Part shown: piece by piece, positions 11,096-22,215 of the stretch
How positions within the stretch are numbered: position 1 is the stretch's first letter
Layout: each line of letters opens with the position of its first letter
Assembly: GCA_027886185.1 (NCBI GenBank)
Contig: WOAB01000152.1
Span: 1,195,001 to 1,259,000, forward strand
Reading direction: 5' to 3'
DNA from: Rheum nobile
Lineage: Eukaryota; Streptophyta; Magnoliopsida; Caryophyllales; Polygonaceae
DNA: 64,000 bases
Notes under the pieces: model-generated
Database searches by the model: none
Seen by the model: the letters and a program-made list of their open reading frames with translations, nothing else
Told to the model about the DNA's origin: nothing
Program-made: the position numbers and the translations under genes

Positions 11096-12073
11096 AAGGC
11101 CTTAAGAGCTGGATACTTCTGGCCAACAATGAAGGAGGATGTCACTCGCGTAGCCCAAACGTGTGAAGCATGTCAACTGCATGCCTCGACCTCTCATCAA
11201 CCAGGTGTTGAAATGCAAGTTATGAGTGCTCATTGTCCATTCACGAGGTGGGGGATGAACATCCTCGGACCATTCCCGAAGGCCCCAGGGCAGCTACAGT
11301 TCATTTTGGTTGCCATCAACTACTTCACAAAATGGATTGAAGTCATTCCGCTAGCTTCCACAACTATCGAGCATGTGAAGAAATTCATATGGCAAAACAT
11401 CATTTGTCGGTTCGGCTTGCCGTATGATATTGGTACCGATCGTGGACCTCAGTTCAACACAAAGAAGATGATTAGCTTTTGTGAAGGCCTTGGCATCCGC
11501 CTTTGCTTTGCTTCAGTATCTCACCCACGATGTAACGGTCAGGTGGAGAGCGTGAACAAAAGGATCCTCTACGATCTAAAAAGAAGACTCACGCGAGCAC
11601 AAGGACGGTGGGACAAGGTCCTACCTCTCGTGCTTTGGGCTAATCGGACAACCTCAAAGAGGGGTATAAGGGAAACACCCTTCGCGTTGACGTATGGCGT
11701 AGAAGTAGTGGTCCTGGTTGAACACCTTTTCCCAAACGAGAGGATGTTACACTACGACGCCGAAGAGAACTCCGCGAAGCTGCAACTCGAACTACAACTC
11801 AGAGAGGAAACTCATGAAATGGCCGAGATACGCAAAAGTGAATATAAGCGACCCATCGCGGCATACTACAACAAAAGGGTAAGGCCTAAAAGTTTTGCGA
11901 AGGGTGATCTCGTGCTATGAAAGACTGAAGGTGGAAAGCTTTACCCTGGATGGGAAGGCCCGTTCATTGTGGTACACGAAGTCGCATTGGGGGCTTATCG
12001 CCTCAAGGATCACACATGCAACATAGTTCCGAACTAATGGAACGTGATGCGGCTTCGCAAGTACTACCCTTGA
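11096..12073 (+). pseudogene. Tat-type integrase, second part (catalytic core and C-terminus)
   Basis: Continues in frame from 195 once the Tekay-like element and one TATAC copy are removed. Visible are the Cys pair of the zinc domain (TCEACQ), the core, TDRGPQF with the second catalytic Asp, NGQVES with the catalytic Glu, and the C-terminal GWEGPF and WNVMRLRKYYP motifs. The first catalytic Asp, expected in the GMDxxGPFP context, is Asn here (GMNILGPFP, AAC instead of GAC). A TGA at 11918-11920 and a TAA at 12035-12037 interrupt the C-terminal part; the natural stop is TGA 12071-12073. Strong match to Tat-lineage integrases by motif. Confidence 0.88.
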
Positions 12074-12954
12074 GAAGGGCCCTGCCTCAGGTATGTATTC
12101 GCGAACCATATTACTTTGTCCATTATTTTTTAGCAAGCAAGGCAAGCAATAATCTCGCGAGTAATGTTGTATAGGCCACACCCGCAATCAGTGAAAGCAA
12201 TACCATTAAAGTGTGGGCCTAAGGCAAGTGATACACGAGGGCAAGGTACGCGAATTAAGAAATACATTTGAGCAATATGATATGCGCGATATGAAAATAA
12301 GCAAGGCCCTAAATGCGATACTGTGTGCAATGTGTAGGAAAGCAAGTATAAGAAGCAATACGTGAAAGCAATTCATGAAAGCAAGGTGCGAGCGCGAGTC
12401 ATGGAAAGCAAGTATGAAAAGCAAGACGTAAATGCAAGTTGTGAAGGCAAGGCCTAAGAAGCAATACTGGAACGCGCGAGTGTAAAGAGCAAGCAACACA
12501 AGGGCAATAGTCGCAAGCGAGAAAGGAGTAGCGATGAGGTATTCATCCTATGCAATTAATATATTCGCAATACCTTGGTTAAAATCTTTCAACTAATTAT
12601 GTTGAAACAAAATAAATCAGGTGTGCCTTCAAGAGTTGCAAGAACAGGAAAAAGTCTAAAGCGAGAAACACGATGGGAACAGATCATGCATAGAACAAGA
12701 AATTACAATAGTAGTACTTTTTCATTCCAAAAAGAGAAGTCTGTAAATACATGATTTTCATGAGCAATACTATTATCATTTCCTTCATGCATAACACGCG
12801 CAATACCAATTACAAAAAAAGCCTTTCTAAGGCAGCCCTTAAGAATGTCTACGATCTGAACAAAATCCCGCAGACCCTTCTCATTCCTCTTTTAGTCTGC
12901 AAACTAAAAGAAGAAACGGGGGGAGGGTATACGACAAAACATCAAAAAATAAGC
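12074..12954 (+). other. Tat element post-pol spacer with GCAAG-rich degenerate repeats
   Basis: No supported gene. From about 12190 to 12540 the strand is dense in short AAGCAAG/GCAAT words spaced irregularly by 8-20 bp, giving an imperfect tandem structure. Tat/Ogre elements are known to have long, repeat-bearing 3' untranslated regions. The remainder is ordinary AT-rich sequence. Confidence 0.5.
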
Positions 12955-13335
12955 CTAAAGGTCAATACAACGCAAGCTGTGTAGAGGAAATCCCGGTGGG
13001 GGGGACTCCTCAATAAAGACTTGCACTAGGCCATCCTTCCCGAGCTCCGCAATGACGGAGGTGTCACGATTTTTTTTCACCTCGCGGAGCCTCCGTCCCC
13101 TCACTGTTGGCTCAGAAAAATAGAACATGCATCCCACGCTGAAGACATCCACGTCTGGAAAGAGCCAGGCACACATCACTTTGAGATCAAACTCTCCAAT
13201 TTCTTCGCCCACCTCGCCCACATCAATGTTTGAAACCCAACCACCAACAAACAGGTGAACCGAGACTTCACGACAATCACCTTGCTGACAAACGAAACGA
13301 CCATCACGGTGAACCTCAAGGACGAGACCAACCAT
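12955..13335 (-). CDS. PB1-like-domain ORF carried antisense in the Tat 3' region
   Basis: A minus-strand frame is open upstream to 13410. The Met at 13335 (MVGLVLEVHRDGRF) is the better start because a TATA box at 13423-13430 would place transcription near 13395, inside the upstream extension. The predicted product is about 126 residues. Layout: GRFV, then VGG, ELGxFD-like segment, GCMFYF, RRLREVKKNRD, and a terminal GLVQVFIEE strand. This order resembles the plant 'PB1-like' domain found near Mutator-type transposases and in some plant repeat proteins. Family assignment rests on pattern alone. The ORF has no internal stop. It could be a captured gene or an element-specific antisense ORF. 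Confidence 0.4.
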   Translation of the reverse strand: MVGLVLEVHRDGRFVCQQGDCREVSVHLFVGGWVSNIDVGEVGEEIGEFDLKVMCAWLFPDVDVFSVGCMFYFSEPTVRGRRLREVKKNRDTSVIAELGKDGLVQVFIEESPPPGFPLHSLRCIDL

Positions 13336-13422
13336 GTTGATTAGGGGCTTGGAAACGATGAATGTAAAAAAGGTGAGAAAATGGGCAAAAGAAGTGAGAA
13401 AGAAAACCAAAAGAAAGACCGG

Positions 13423-13430
13423 TATTTATA
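13423..13430 (-). promoter_or_regulatory. Minus-strand TATA box upstream of the PB1-like ORF
   Basis: The plus strand reads TATTTATA, giving TATAAATA on the minus strand, about 88 bp upstream of the preferred start codon. Spacing suits a short leader. Confidence 0.45.
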
Positions 13431-13872
13431 GACAAGCAAGCAGGTGTGGAAGACATGTGCATTGACTGCCCACGTAGTGACGGTTTACTTCATAATGGCA
13501 GACAGAAAGTCGGAGGTATTAAAACGCAATAAAATAAAACTGAAGTGACATGTTATTTAATAATTCTTCAAAGCCAAACCCTAAACACGCCATCTATACC
13601 CTAGACCCCTCAGTTACTAGTCAAATCAAGTCAAGTCGCATTAAGTAAATAGCAAGACCAATGCAAGCGAAAAAGCAACATGGAGAACAAACGAGTAGCA
13701 ACATACAAAAACTTTAACAATCCAAAAAGGTCAAACATTGTATACGTCCATGAAGGGGCAATGTCAAACAAACCAACTACAAGGCTGTTGCAAAGTATGC
13801 CCACAAAGGGACAAGTGTCAATCGTAAAGCGCCAACAAAGTGCGAAAGGATTACGAAGAAAGAAAAACCAAA

Positions 13873-15967
13873 CTAAGTTCGAGGAGTTGAGGCACTCGGG
13901 AGCTCTTCGCGAGGCCTCTTGAGTCCAGTGGCAGACGTCGAGCTGGCGGGAACTGCACGCTCCATGAAGGGGTCTTCCTCCTTCATAGTTGTCACATTCC
14001 AAGCCTGTAGACCCCTTTCTTGATCCTCATTGATCTCCCTGAGCTTAGGGATAGGGTAAGGCTTCTGAGCCTTAGGCATGTACCCGAACGTCCAAGTTGG
14101 CTTGAAGATAATCGGCTCCACTCGATACTTGACCACCATCTGCTTTATCCCAACGGCCCCGCCCATGCAATAACTAGCCCCGCATAGTAGTCATGGCGAG
14201 GTTTGAAACGGTACCCACTCACGTACTCATCAACCGCTTCCTGCTTGGCTCTCTTGTAAGCTTCGGTCAAGCTACTCACTTGCTCCCAAAGCGTCTCATT
14301 CTCCTTCACCTTCGCCTCTCTTTCTCCCTCCAAACTGGCAACTCGCTCGCGAAGCTCCTCAATTAAGGCAGTGTCCGCGTCAAGCTTTTTCACTTTTCCC
14401 CTAAGCTCCTCAATCTCGAGCATGTCCTTGTCAATCTCAGGCTCGTACAACTCGAGCGAAACACGAGCATGACGATTGTGTTGAGTCATTTGAAAAAAGC
14501 AACCCCCCAAGTTACGCGAAGAATGTAAAGCAATAATTAAAGAGATGATATAATGATAATGAGGACAGTGGCAAGAGCATACCAGGTTCAGATCGCGATA
14601 AACATAAGTCAAGTGACCCGACGAGATCATGGCAAGAATCTTGGATGGCTTACCGCGCAAAGGGTTTGCCTTCAAATGAGAAAAAGGCAACTCCGACGAC
14701 CCCTCCAAGTCCACATGATCCGCGAGCTCCTGCCCACCGATCGCTAGCTCACGCCCCTTGATGTCCTCACCTATGTCCCGCGCGGGACTCATAGGTCACA
14801 AATCCTCATTGTGAGGGCCTAGTAGGTCAGGTGCACCCTGATCCACCACTTGGTCCTCAAACTCTTTAGGATACTCGTCGCCGATGATCACGAGATCATC
14901 AAGATCGGCTAGATTCTCCATTCTCTTCGCGCGGGAAGGATATGAACAATCAACAAGAAAGACAAACAAGGAGTTTAGCAAAGTAAGAAACCGAAGGACA
15001 AAATCGCAACCCTGAAAGCCTCATGGCTCGTGTCCGCAAAGGTTAAAGCTTTTCTCAAAGCGCCGTGGGCAAAGACCCTTCACGAAACAAGAGGATTTCT
15101 CACCACCAGGTGGATGAGGAGTGTTCAACCCTATCTCCTCAAACTTCGCATGGGTAATAAGCTCGTCATAGTCACGAATCTGCCTCTGTTCGAATTTTGC
15201 CACCATAGACTTTTTCTCCCTTCGTTTCTTCACACCAGAGGTGACACACGAAACGTGTATGCCCGGACCAGGAAGTATGTTCACCTTGTAGTGGCCTACT
15301 ATCTTGAGCAGGAACCACTTGTTTCTCCATGCGCCCAAATTAGAGGGCTTGCTAACCTCTTGTGTGTATTCAACCTTCTAAGGCCAATACCCATCGGGTA
15401 GGCAATGTGTGGAGTGTAAGGTTTTCACGACATCCAGGGTAGGCTCCACCTTCAGATTGCGGCAATGATAGTAAAGGAAACAAAAGCTCCTCCACGCATT
15501 GGGATGCATTTGTATGGGGCTGGCGCCAAGGGAATTCAAGATGTCTTGAAAACATGGATGTTATGGTATGAGGAAACCCGCCTCCAGAGCTGGCAGGCTC
15601 ACAACCATAAAGTTCAGGAAGTGATGCAGAGAGCGAGAGCCTTCTTCGGAAAGAGCCAATATGGAGCCTTCTGGGAAGGGGTAAGTTCCTGTTATGTCCG
15701 CCAGTTCCTCAAAATACGAGTAGATGTCGTCTACGTGTTCTTTCTGATACACGGTGCTCTTCGAGAAGTAAAGACGCCTAACCTTCTTTTCCAGAATTCG
15801 AGGCCTCAGAACACCTGATGAGGTCCAAGAAGGGGAGCTCACGATTTAGCCTCTTCTGCTTGAGAATCGTTGTCATTCCCTCGAGGAGGTTGATCGTCTA
15901 CAAACTTAGAATGCGATTCTGGGTGAGGGGTGTGAGCCGATCCCACTAAATGCTCTGATTCACTCAT
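13873..15967 (-). pseudogene. Antisense 'gypsy-type transposon' ORF (PF04195-like) of the Tat element
   Basis: Starts at MSESEHLVGS (ATG at 15967). Recognisable blocks going down the minus strand: YSYFEELADITGTYPFPEG (about 15.7 kb), LPALEAGF, SLGASPIQMHPNAWR (about 15.5 kb), LGAWRNKWFLLK (about 15.34 kb), an acidic linker (about 14.9 kb), a coiled coil of Glu/Leu heptads (about 14.27-14.46 kb) and DYYAGLVIAWAG (about 14.18 kb), ending in ELPSASTPRT at 13873. The N-terminal blocks match the putative gypsy-type transposon domain that Tat elements encode antisense downstream of pol. Exons lie in several frames; one stop follows AGFLIP and another lies at about 15840. Introns are likely but not resolved. 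Confidence 0.7.
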
Positions 15968-16827
15968 CACTCTGTGTTTGAAATTCATTTAAAGGGAAGA
16001 TGATTATTTTCTTATCACTACCTGGTACAAGGAAAGGAAACAATGAGTAAAGAGACACACCAGGAAATTTGAAGCGTTGTTTATGGCAAAAAAAATTTTA
16101 ACAAAAAAAGAGGAAGAAAAGCAAGATAGCTTCCGCCCCTCCACAAACCCTAGGGCATAATAAAGCAACATCAACATCAAGCAAGGGAAAGGAAAGCTTA
16201 ATCGATTCTTGAACAAGAATGGAGGAGAACAGAAGGGGTACCTCTACTGCAACGTGTCGCCGGCGGTGCCCTAGGATGCAACGGATTTTCAAAACCGGAT
16301 GAAAAATCTTTTGGCGCTACCCCACGCAAAATATTCTTTCGAAGAAATAAGGAGAAAGAAGAGTCAAAGAAAAGGACGAGGAAGAAACGTTTGCCTTTAG
16401 CAGGACTCGGACCACCGAAAGTGCAAGAGAGATAAGAAGAAGCCACCAGGAACTCCGACGAGGTATTTTCTTTTACAAGTTCAGAGCAAGAGTGAAGAAG
16501 AAATATGGGAGAAATGAAATAGAAAAGGGCGTTTATCTAAGCCATTGAAGAGGCACAGAAGACGAGGTATCGCCCAAGCCCGCCATGTGGATAAGAGACG
16601 AAGGAGGCGCGAAAAAATTTGAGAAAAAAGATATTTCAAAATTCGAATTCAGGAAGTTGAAACGTCGCTCTAGAGCTTTTCGCAAAAAACCTTCGCGATG
16701 GAACATGCGATAGATAATTGATAGGGAAGGCTCGTGACAAAACCTACGCGAAGAAACTTGCAAGATCCGTAGTAATGGGATGAGCCAAGCCTTCGCTCAT
16801 GCTTCACTTCGAGAAGAGCTTGGGGGC
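15968..16827. other. Tat element spacer between antisense ORF and 3' LTR
   Basis: No supported gene. The short minus-strand ORFs have low-complexity Phe/Leu/Ser composition. The region would hold the promoter and leader of the antisense ORF; I see no clear TATA box. A G-run (TGGGGG, 16821-16826) just before the LTR is the candidate polypurine tract. Confidence 0.45.
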
Positions 16828-17496
16828 TGGCTATGGGAGCTAGAAATGGTTTTGGGCTCTATCATGCTCATGGGCCGCGCGAGGAGGAAAAGCCCATTAG
16901 CGGGGAATGCGGGTTGGCTACTTTGAGGAGTAGAATCTCTTCTATAAATACCCCGAATGAGGAAAGGATCGTTTTGCATTTTTGTCAGCAAGGTCGTTAG
17001 AGGAGAGAGAAGGAGTGAGCACGCCCAATTTGTTGCACTTTCTTTTCTTCTTCTTCCCCAAGCAACCCACAAAAAAAACAAAAGAAAAACCCAGATCTCT
17101 AGTGGCAATTTCAAGCTGATTCTATTTGATTTCTTCTCCTTTTCCACCCTTTTATCGCGAACCTATACTGACTTGAGCGTCGGAAGACCTGTCCTCGGGG
17201 ACGCCATCTCCAGGGTCATTTCAGGTAGCTTGGAGCCCAGGAAGGAAGATCGAAGCTCCAGGAAGTCGACCGGATCTCAGGGAAGACGATCGAGAACCAA
17301 AAGAAGGAGTAAGAAGGCCATCCACGCGTCGCACAAGCCAGACAAAGCATCCACGCCATCACTTTAACTTTAAGTTAAACTGAGGCCGCTCCAGCTGTTG
17401 AGTTTGTTCCTGAAAAGAGAAGATCAAGAAGAAGAAAGTCGGGTCAAAGGTGTGTTGTCCATTGACGTATTCACCTAGTTGAACCGGAATTCAACA
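16828..17496 (+). repeat. Probable 3' LTR of the Tat-type element (about 669 bp)
   Basis: Follows the G-rich tract AGCTTGGGGGC, starts TGGCTATGGG and ends GGAATTCAACA. A TATA box (TATAAATA, 16943-16950) is followed by a pyrimidine-rich leader, typical of an LTR promoter. The 5' partner is outside the window, so both ends are inferred from the TG...CA rule and could be off by some bases. Confidence 0.6.
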
Positions 17497-18579
17497 GGTA
17501 TATATTAGCATAATACATGTGCCAAGCATGGATTTGAACTTATAAACATGTTTTTAATATAATTGATTATTTATTAAGGATTAAACTTTTAGAAAAAATA
17601 CATTTCAATCCTAATAAAATAACAAATATTTATCATATCAAAAGTTTTATCATAATTTTTTTTTAATCATGTATAATTGATGTTTACATAATTGTATATT
17701 TATCTATGAATTTATACATTAACAATTAAGCTATATATGAATATATAAATTATAATAAATATTTTAATTATATTTTGATCAAATAAAGATCAAAGGCAAT
17801 AATATATTAATAATAATAATAATTTCTTAATATAAATATTGTGGAAATTAGTTTATTAATATCTTATATAAGAAGAAAAGGACAAAGTTTAAGACGTAGT
17901 TAAACAAAGACAATAGTATGCTAGCCTTTTGATACATATTGTCAACAAATAATTCTAGAAGCTCAAAATGATGTTACACTTATAATATTAAATCTAGTAT
18001 ATCATTAACATTAGTATATCTTAATAATATTTTTCAACATACAATAGAAGTTAGCTTTTTAATTTCTTTGTGATTGTGATCGATAAGGGGTTGGAAATAT
18101 TTTTTTCTATATTGAAAACAATTGTAAATATATAAATTAAGGCGTCATTCACCCGTACCCCAAAAAAGATCTGGCTCTCACTTTTACCCCTTTCTACCAA
18201 ATAGCAAATATGGCATATATGGATATTTTTAGGGGTTTTTTTTAATAAAACAAGATTGATTTTATATTTTCTTTTAAATATAAAAATCTGAAAAACCTTT
18301 GAAATTCGATAAAGAAAAAAGATAAAAGAAGTACAATTTTGAAAAGTAATCACCCTTCCTATATTAAGCCATCTACTAAACAAATAAAAAACCTAAAGTT
18401 GACGGTCGATGCATAGATTTTTCTTCCACTGGAAGTTACAGATTAGGTGAGATATTCACGGTTATTGTGATCCCTTTTGATCTTCTCTTCATTCTCTGTA
18501 ACTTCACCCTAAATTCGTCCTGACATTAGGATTAAACGTCCATTTTATCGATTCTATCCATGGGTAAGGTGTTTGCTAC
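17497..18579. other. AT-rich intergenic DNA, no gene seen
   Basis: Strongly AT-rich with runs of A/T and a TAA microsatellite near 17805-17825. The minus-strand ORF at 18051-18383 is Lys/Ile/Phe-rich low complexity and is not supported. Confidence 0.5.
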
Positions 18580-18926
18580 TTCTTCGTTATTGTACTCAGT
18601 TCCAAAAACTTGCTTATTCCATGTGTTTTTATTATAGGTCTAACGTCTTTCTACATAAATGTGATAAGCAATAGAGAGTGGAGACTCGTTGGGAAAAGTT
18701 GGTCTGACGAAGAGGGTAGAAGGGCAAAAGCAATGGTTATTTATGAAGGTATCGACTTCAATAAGCTGAAGAAGAAAATATGCGAAAAGACCCCTTTGAT
18801 GGTATGTCCTCCAGATTAAAAATATTTCAGCAAAGAAAGTTAACCTTGCTTCTATCGATATAAATGATGATGATGATCTGGAGACCTACAAGTGTTTGAA
18901 TATGAAGAGTAGAGTTGTCAAGAAGT
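18580..18926 (+). pseudogene. Relic of a MULE-type transposase N-terminal region
   Basis: The frame from about 18650 contains EWRLVGKSW, then IDFNKLKKKICEKTP, and after a frame change INDDDDLETYKCLN before a stop at about 18926. The order 'W-box, F-x-x-L-K-x-x-I, acidic D-D-D-L-x-x-Y' is the layout of the N-terminal domain preceding plant Mutator-like transposases. No transposase core follows. This is a short decayed fragment; the assignment is by pattern only. Confidence 0.35.
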
Positions 18927-19045
18927 GACATGTACGATAAATAAGAAGAGTACAAAGTTTTAATTGTAGGAGTACAAGTGAACCTTGTGATTGTGAAGTG
19001 CAGATCACATAATCACTTGTAGATAAGAACGGGTTTTTGACGGGT

Positions 19046-19545
19046 TTAATAAACTAACCAAAGCACTCTTCCGTGGAGTTTTAAAGAATTGGAAGCATTA
19101 ATTGTCATGTAGTTCGCGACAAAAGAAGAACCGGAATCCTCAGGCTGAATAGGAACAACAGATGATGAATCATGCACGTATATGGTCTTCTCTTGATGGA
19201 AGCCATATTCACTTTCTATTATTGTCACATTGGACACGTCAAAAATGGCATCGTCATGCAAAATCAAACTATAGATGTCAATGTTCTCTCCAAACAAAGT
19301 TAAACGAGCCTTGTGACCCTGCAAAAGAAAAGGAAGTAAGCAAGGAAAAATAGCAAGTTTACTAATAGAGCAGCAGTTTAGTTAAAAAGATTAAGTAAAT
19401 GCATGCAATACCACTTCGTCCCTGAGGACAACACTCTGAAAACGCGCTTTTCCTTCGTTTTGAATTGGTTCAAATTTTTTAACCACTAGTACTCTAACAG
19501 CGTGCTGTTTTGAATTTGAAGGAAGATCACTCTAAGACACCTGTA
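19046..19545 (-). pseudogene. RPA1-like single-strand DNA-binding (OB-fold) fragment
   Basis: Two minus-strand blocks. The upstream block (about 19430-19545) reads HAVRVLVVKKFEPI and SVVLRDEVV, like the first strands of an RPA70 N-terminal OB fold. After a possible intron, the downstream block (19046-19324) reads ARLTLFGENIDIYSLIL, FDVSNVTIIESEYGF and a VVPI end, like the second half of that fold. Plant genomes carry many such RPA1-like copies, often in Helitrons. No Helitron terminus or helicase was found nearby. Truncated, so probably a captured or decayed fragment. Confidence 0.42.
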
Positions 19546-20737
19546 CCGTACTGCATTCTAAACTTAAAGTTACATATACAAGAGAGGGAACGAAGGCACC
19601 TTCAACTTTTATAACACAAATGTTTTTCATGAAAAAAGCCTAAACGGAGAGCGTAAATATGATCAATTCGGTTATAATTTTACTTCATAAAACACATAAC
19701 GCAATGATTTTGTTAAGTATACGTACAAATGCTCTCTTGGAGAACATAAAAAGTAGCGAAAAATGAGGTGCATTTGCTTAAAGTGCGTTAATAAGAGCGG
19801 TACATTTGAAGTTGAACAGTGATTGCGTTGTCATATGTGTTACGCGGTACTTTAAGAGCAATAAAGTCCAAATTTTGTTTGTGTTACATGTGTTGTTGAT
19901 GAATTCGGTGTCTTGAGCTCGTCGATGTTAAGCAAAAGACCATTAAAACCGATTAAAAGGAATTACATATTGTGGTCTACAAGAAGGAAAACATGGAATA
20001 AAACTATACAAAGACCAATCATGAGTAAATGGAAAAACAACATGCATCCACATACAAACACAACGGAAGAACCGTGGAAAAATGAAAAGAAAGAAAATGC
20101 ATGATTGAACTGGAAATGTACAAATTAATTGTAGTTCATACACACAACAATGCATGGATAAACTATTTGGGCGCCCGTCTTTTAAGCCATCTCAAATATC
20201 GTAATTGGATACGGAATCAAACAAACATCGAAAATCTCGTTACTGGAAAATGAATTAAACAAACATCCGAGTAAGAACAGCAACACAAAACGCCGAGCAA
20301 TTAGAACACAATTCACCAGCTGTTGGAGCGGAGCACTAGTAGAACAGCAGGACGAAACGATGACGAGAGAAGCGATAGGGGTGTTGTAAAGCGATGCCAA
20401 TGTAGAATATTTATACCACTCGATGAGAAGTTCGGTGCCTTTGGTGAAGGTCGGTGAGGAGGAGAAGTGTAACACGCCATGCAGCCACGTAGTTTTTTTA
20501 TCTGGATTGGGCCTAAAAAACATATACATCGACAGGTCCAGAAAAAGCCCAACCCGTGCACAACATATCTCAACCGTCCAAAAAATGAAAAAAAAAACTC
20601 AAACCAAACTTAGCTTGTTCATATCTCAGTCGTCCAAAGCCTCGAAAAGGTTATGTGTCAAAGAGGCAAGGAAGAGATGTATGCATATGCATGCATATAT
20701 TGAAGAAGCTCCTTATCCTCTTTTTTAGTAATATAGA
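19546..20737. other. No supported gene
   Basis: Moderately AT-rich. Overlapping small ORFs on both strands (for example 20182-20529 minus and 20423-20728 plus) have no recognisable domain, and neither strand shows consistent coding character. No terminal repeats were seen. Confidence 0.4.
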
Positions 20738-21025
20738 TGTAATGGATTGGGCCTTAATGTTTTAGGCTCAAGCTCATTAGGGTTTCCTTATTTTCTTCTA
20801 TAAATACTAGTGCACTATCATTGTAATATTTTTTTATCCCATTGCTTCCACTATTTGTTTATCCTTTTCCTTCTCTCTTCGGCTTAGCCATTCTCAAAGC
20901 TCTCGAAGAAGCCATAATGTTGGCCATTGTTTCACCTTGGTTAGATCAAGAATTGTGTTTCTTTACTTGTGATTTTCCCGTTGATAATGTACAAAAAGTG
21001 CGAATATACATTATTTGCACTACAA
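20738..21025 (+). other. LTR-like promoter segment, possible solo LTR
   Basis: Starts TGTAATGGATTGGGCC, has TATAAATAC near 20800 and a pyrimidine-rich leader after it, and could end at GCACTACA (21025). The composition and order resemble the LTR of a small plant retrotransposon. I found no flanking duplication and no second copy, so both ends are uncertain. Confidence 0.3.
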
Positions 21026-21033
21026 AACCATAA

Positions 21034-21932
21034 TGTGTATAAAAAACTAAAATTTTACAAGTCACAAGTCCTTCAATCATTAAAGTAAGCAATAAATTAA
21101 ACAAATCCTACAAGAGCCTGAAGTGATATGCCAAAATGATAGCTCAGATTCAAAGACGTCAGTAGCCAACACTCCTAACACCTCATCAAAGATTATCTAC
21201 TTCAACCTTATCGATTTCGATACATCTTACTACCAAAATAGAATATGGTTGATTCATCATCTACTTCCCAAATCATTGTACTAGATCCCTTTAGATATCA
21301 AGTCTGCTCTCAATCAATTGATGCTACTTAATTATCCAAAGATCAATAAGGTAAATTGTATCCTATACCAATATGTTTATTCCTTGATCATAAAATGCCT
21401 AGACATTATATAAGTACCACATGATCACTTGATCAACCACTTACCTAAGATCCTACATCCATCAATTCCAATTATCATGCAAATCCTCGATCTTGAATCA
21501 TACTTTCACATCAAAGTTCATTCATTAACCTCAACTTAGAATTTCACTTCATAATTTATATCCAAAAATCATATTCAGTCAAGAACTCAACCAACCTCAC
21601 AACTTATTCTATATTCCCCGAATAAAAAAATATCTTCAATATCATCAAGTCAGAAACTCAAAATTTTAAAGAAACATCACAACTTAATTTATATCCCTCG
21701 AGTATAGAATATCATCAATATCATCTAATTACAAATATATCTAACGTCCCAACAAACATCAAACAATTCATACTTAACTCAATTATAATCATAACTGCGC
21801 ACATCCCAATTTAAATCCACAGTACACATTTTTGTCCCCTTATATCCATCAAAGAAACCCATATTCCTATATACAGTTCTAAGCACAACCTCATATACTA
21901 ATCACAACTTCTATGTAAGCAATACCATGTCT
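21034..21932 (-). repeat. Possible distal part of a minus-strand chromovirus-like LTR
   Basis: AT-rich, gene-free sequence. Read on the minus strand it resembles the long R/U5 segment of chromovirus LTRs in composition, and it directly abuts the CACTA terminus at 21933. It may be the continuation of the LTR at 27051-29402, split by the CACTA element. This link is an inference; no target duplication could be confirmed. Confidence 0.25.
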
Positions 21933-21959
21933 CACTACTACAATATTGAACAAATGAAA

Positions 21960-22210
21960 CGGGTAATTACAGCGGTTTAGATTAGGCAACGGTTGTGTGT
22001 AGTGGTTGACCTATTGAAGCGGTTCTTTGTAGCGGCTTAGGATATTGCAGCGGTTGGATGTAGCAGTGGTATTCAAATGCAGCGTCTGTTGCAGCGGTTG
22101 ATTAATAAAATCTACTGCAGCGGTTGTATGTATCTAATGAAGCGATTTTATATATCTAATGCAGCGGTTGTTATATCTAATGCAACGGTTGTATTGCAGC
22201 GCCTTATATG
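21960..22210 (+). repeat. Left CACTA subterminal repeat array
   Basis: About ten degenerate units of (G)CAGCGGTTG, some as GAAGCGGTT or CAACGGTT, separated by 10-25 bp. In En/Spm such units bind the element-encoded TnpA-type protein. Confidence 0.8.
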
Positions 22211-22215
22211 GCCCG

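Noticed and set aside
12206..12499. Leu/Phe-rich minus-strand ORF over the GCAAG repeats
   Set aside because: The reverse of a GCAAG-rich repeat reads as Leu/Ala/Phe by composition; no start context or family support.
20182..20529. 115-codon minus-strand ORF as a gene
   Set aside because: No domain, low-complexity Ser/Leu composition, and an equally long frame overlaps on the other strand.
20738..21025. Promoter of a host gene
   Set aside because: No supported ORF follows; TG start and TATA-plus-leader layout fit an LTR better, so it was kept only as a low-confidence LTR-like segment.
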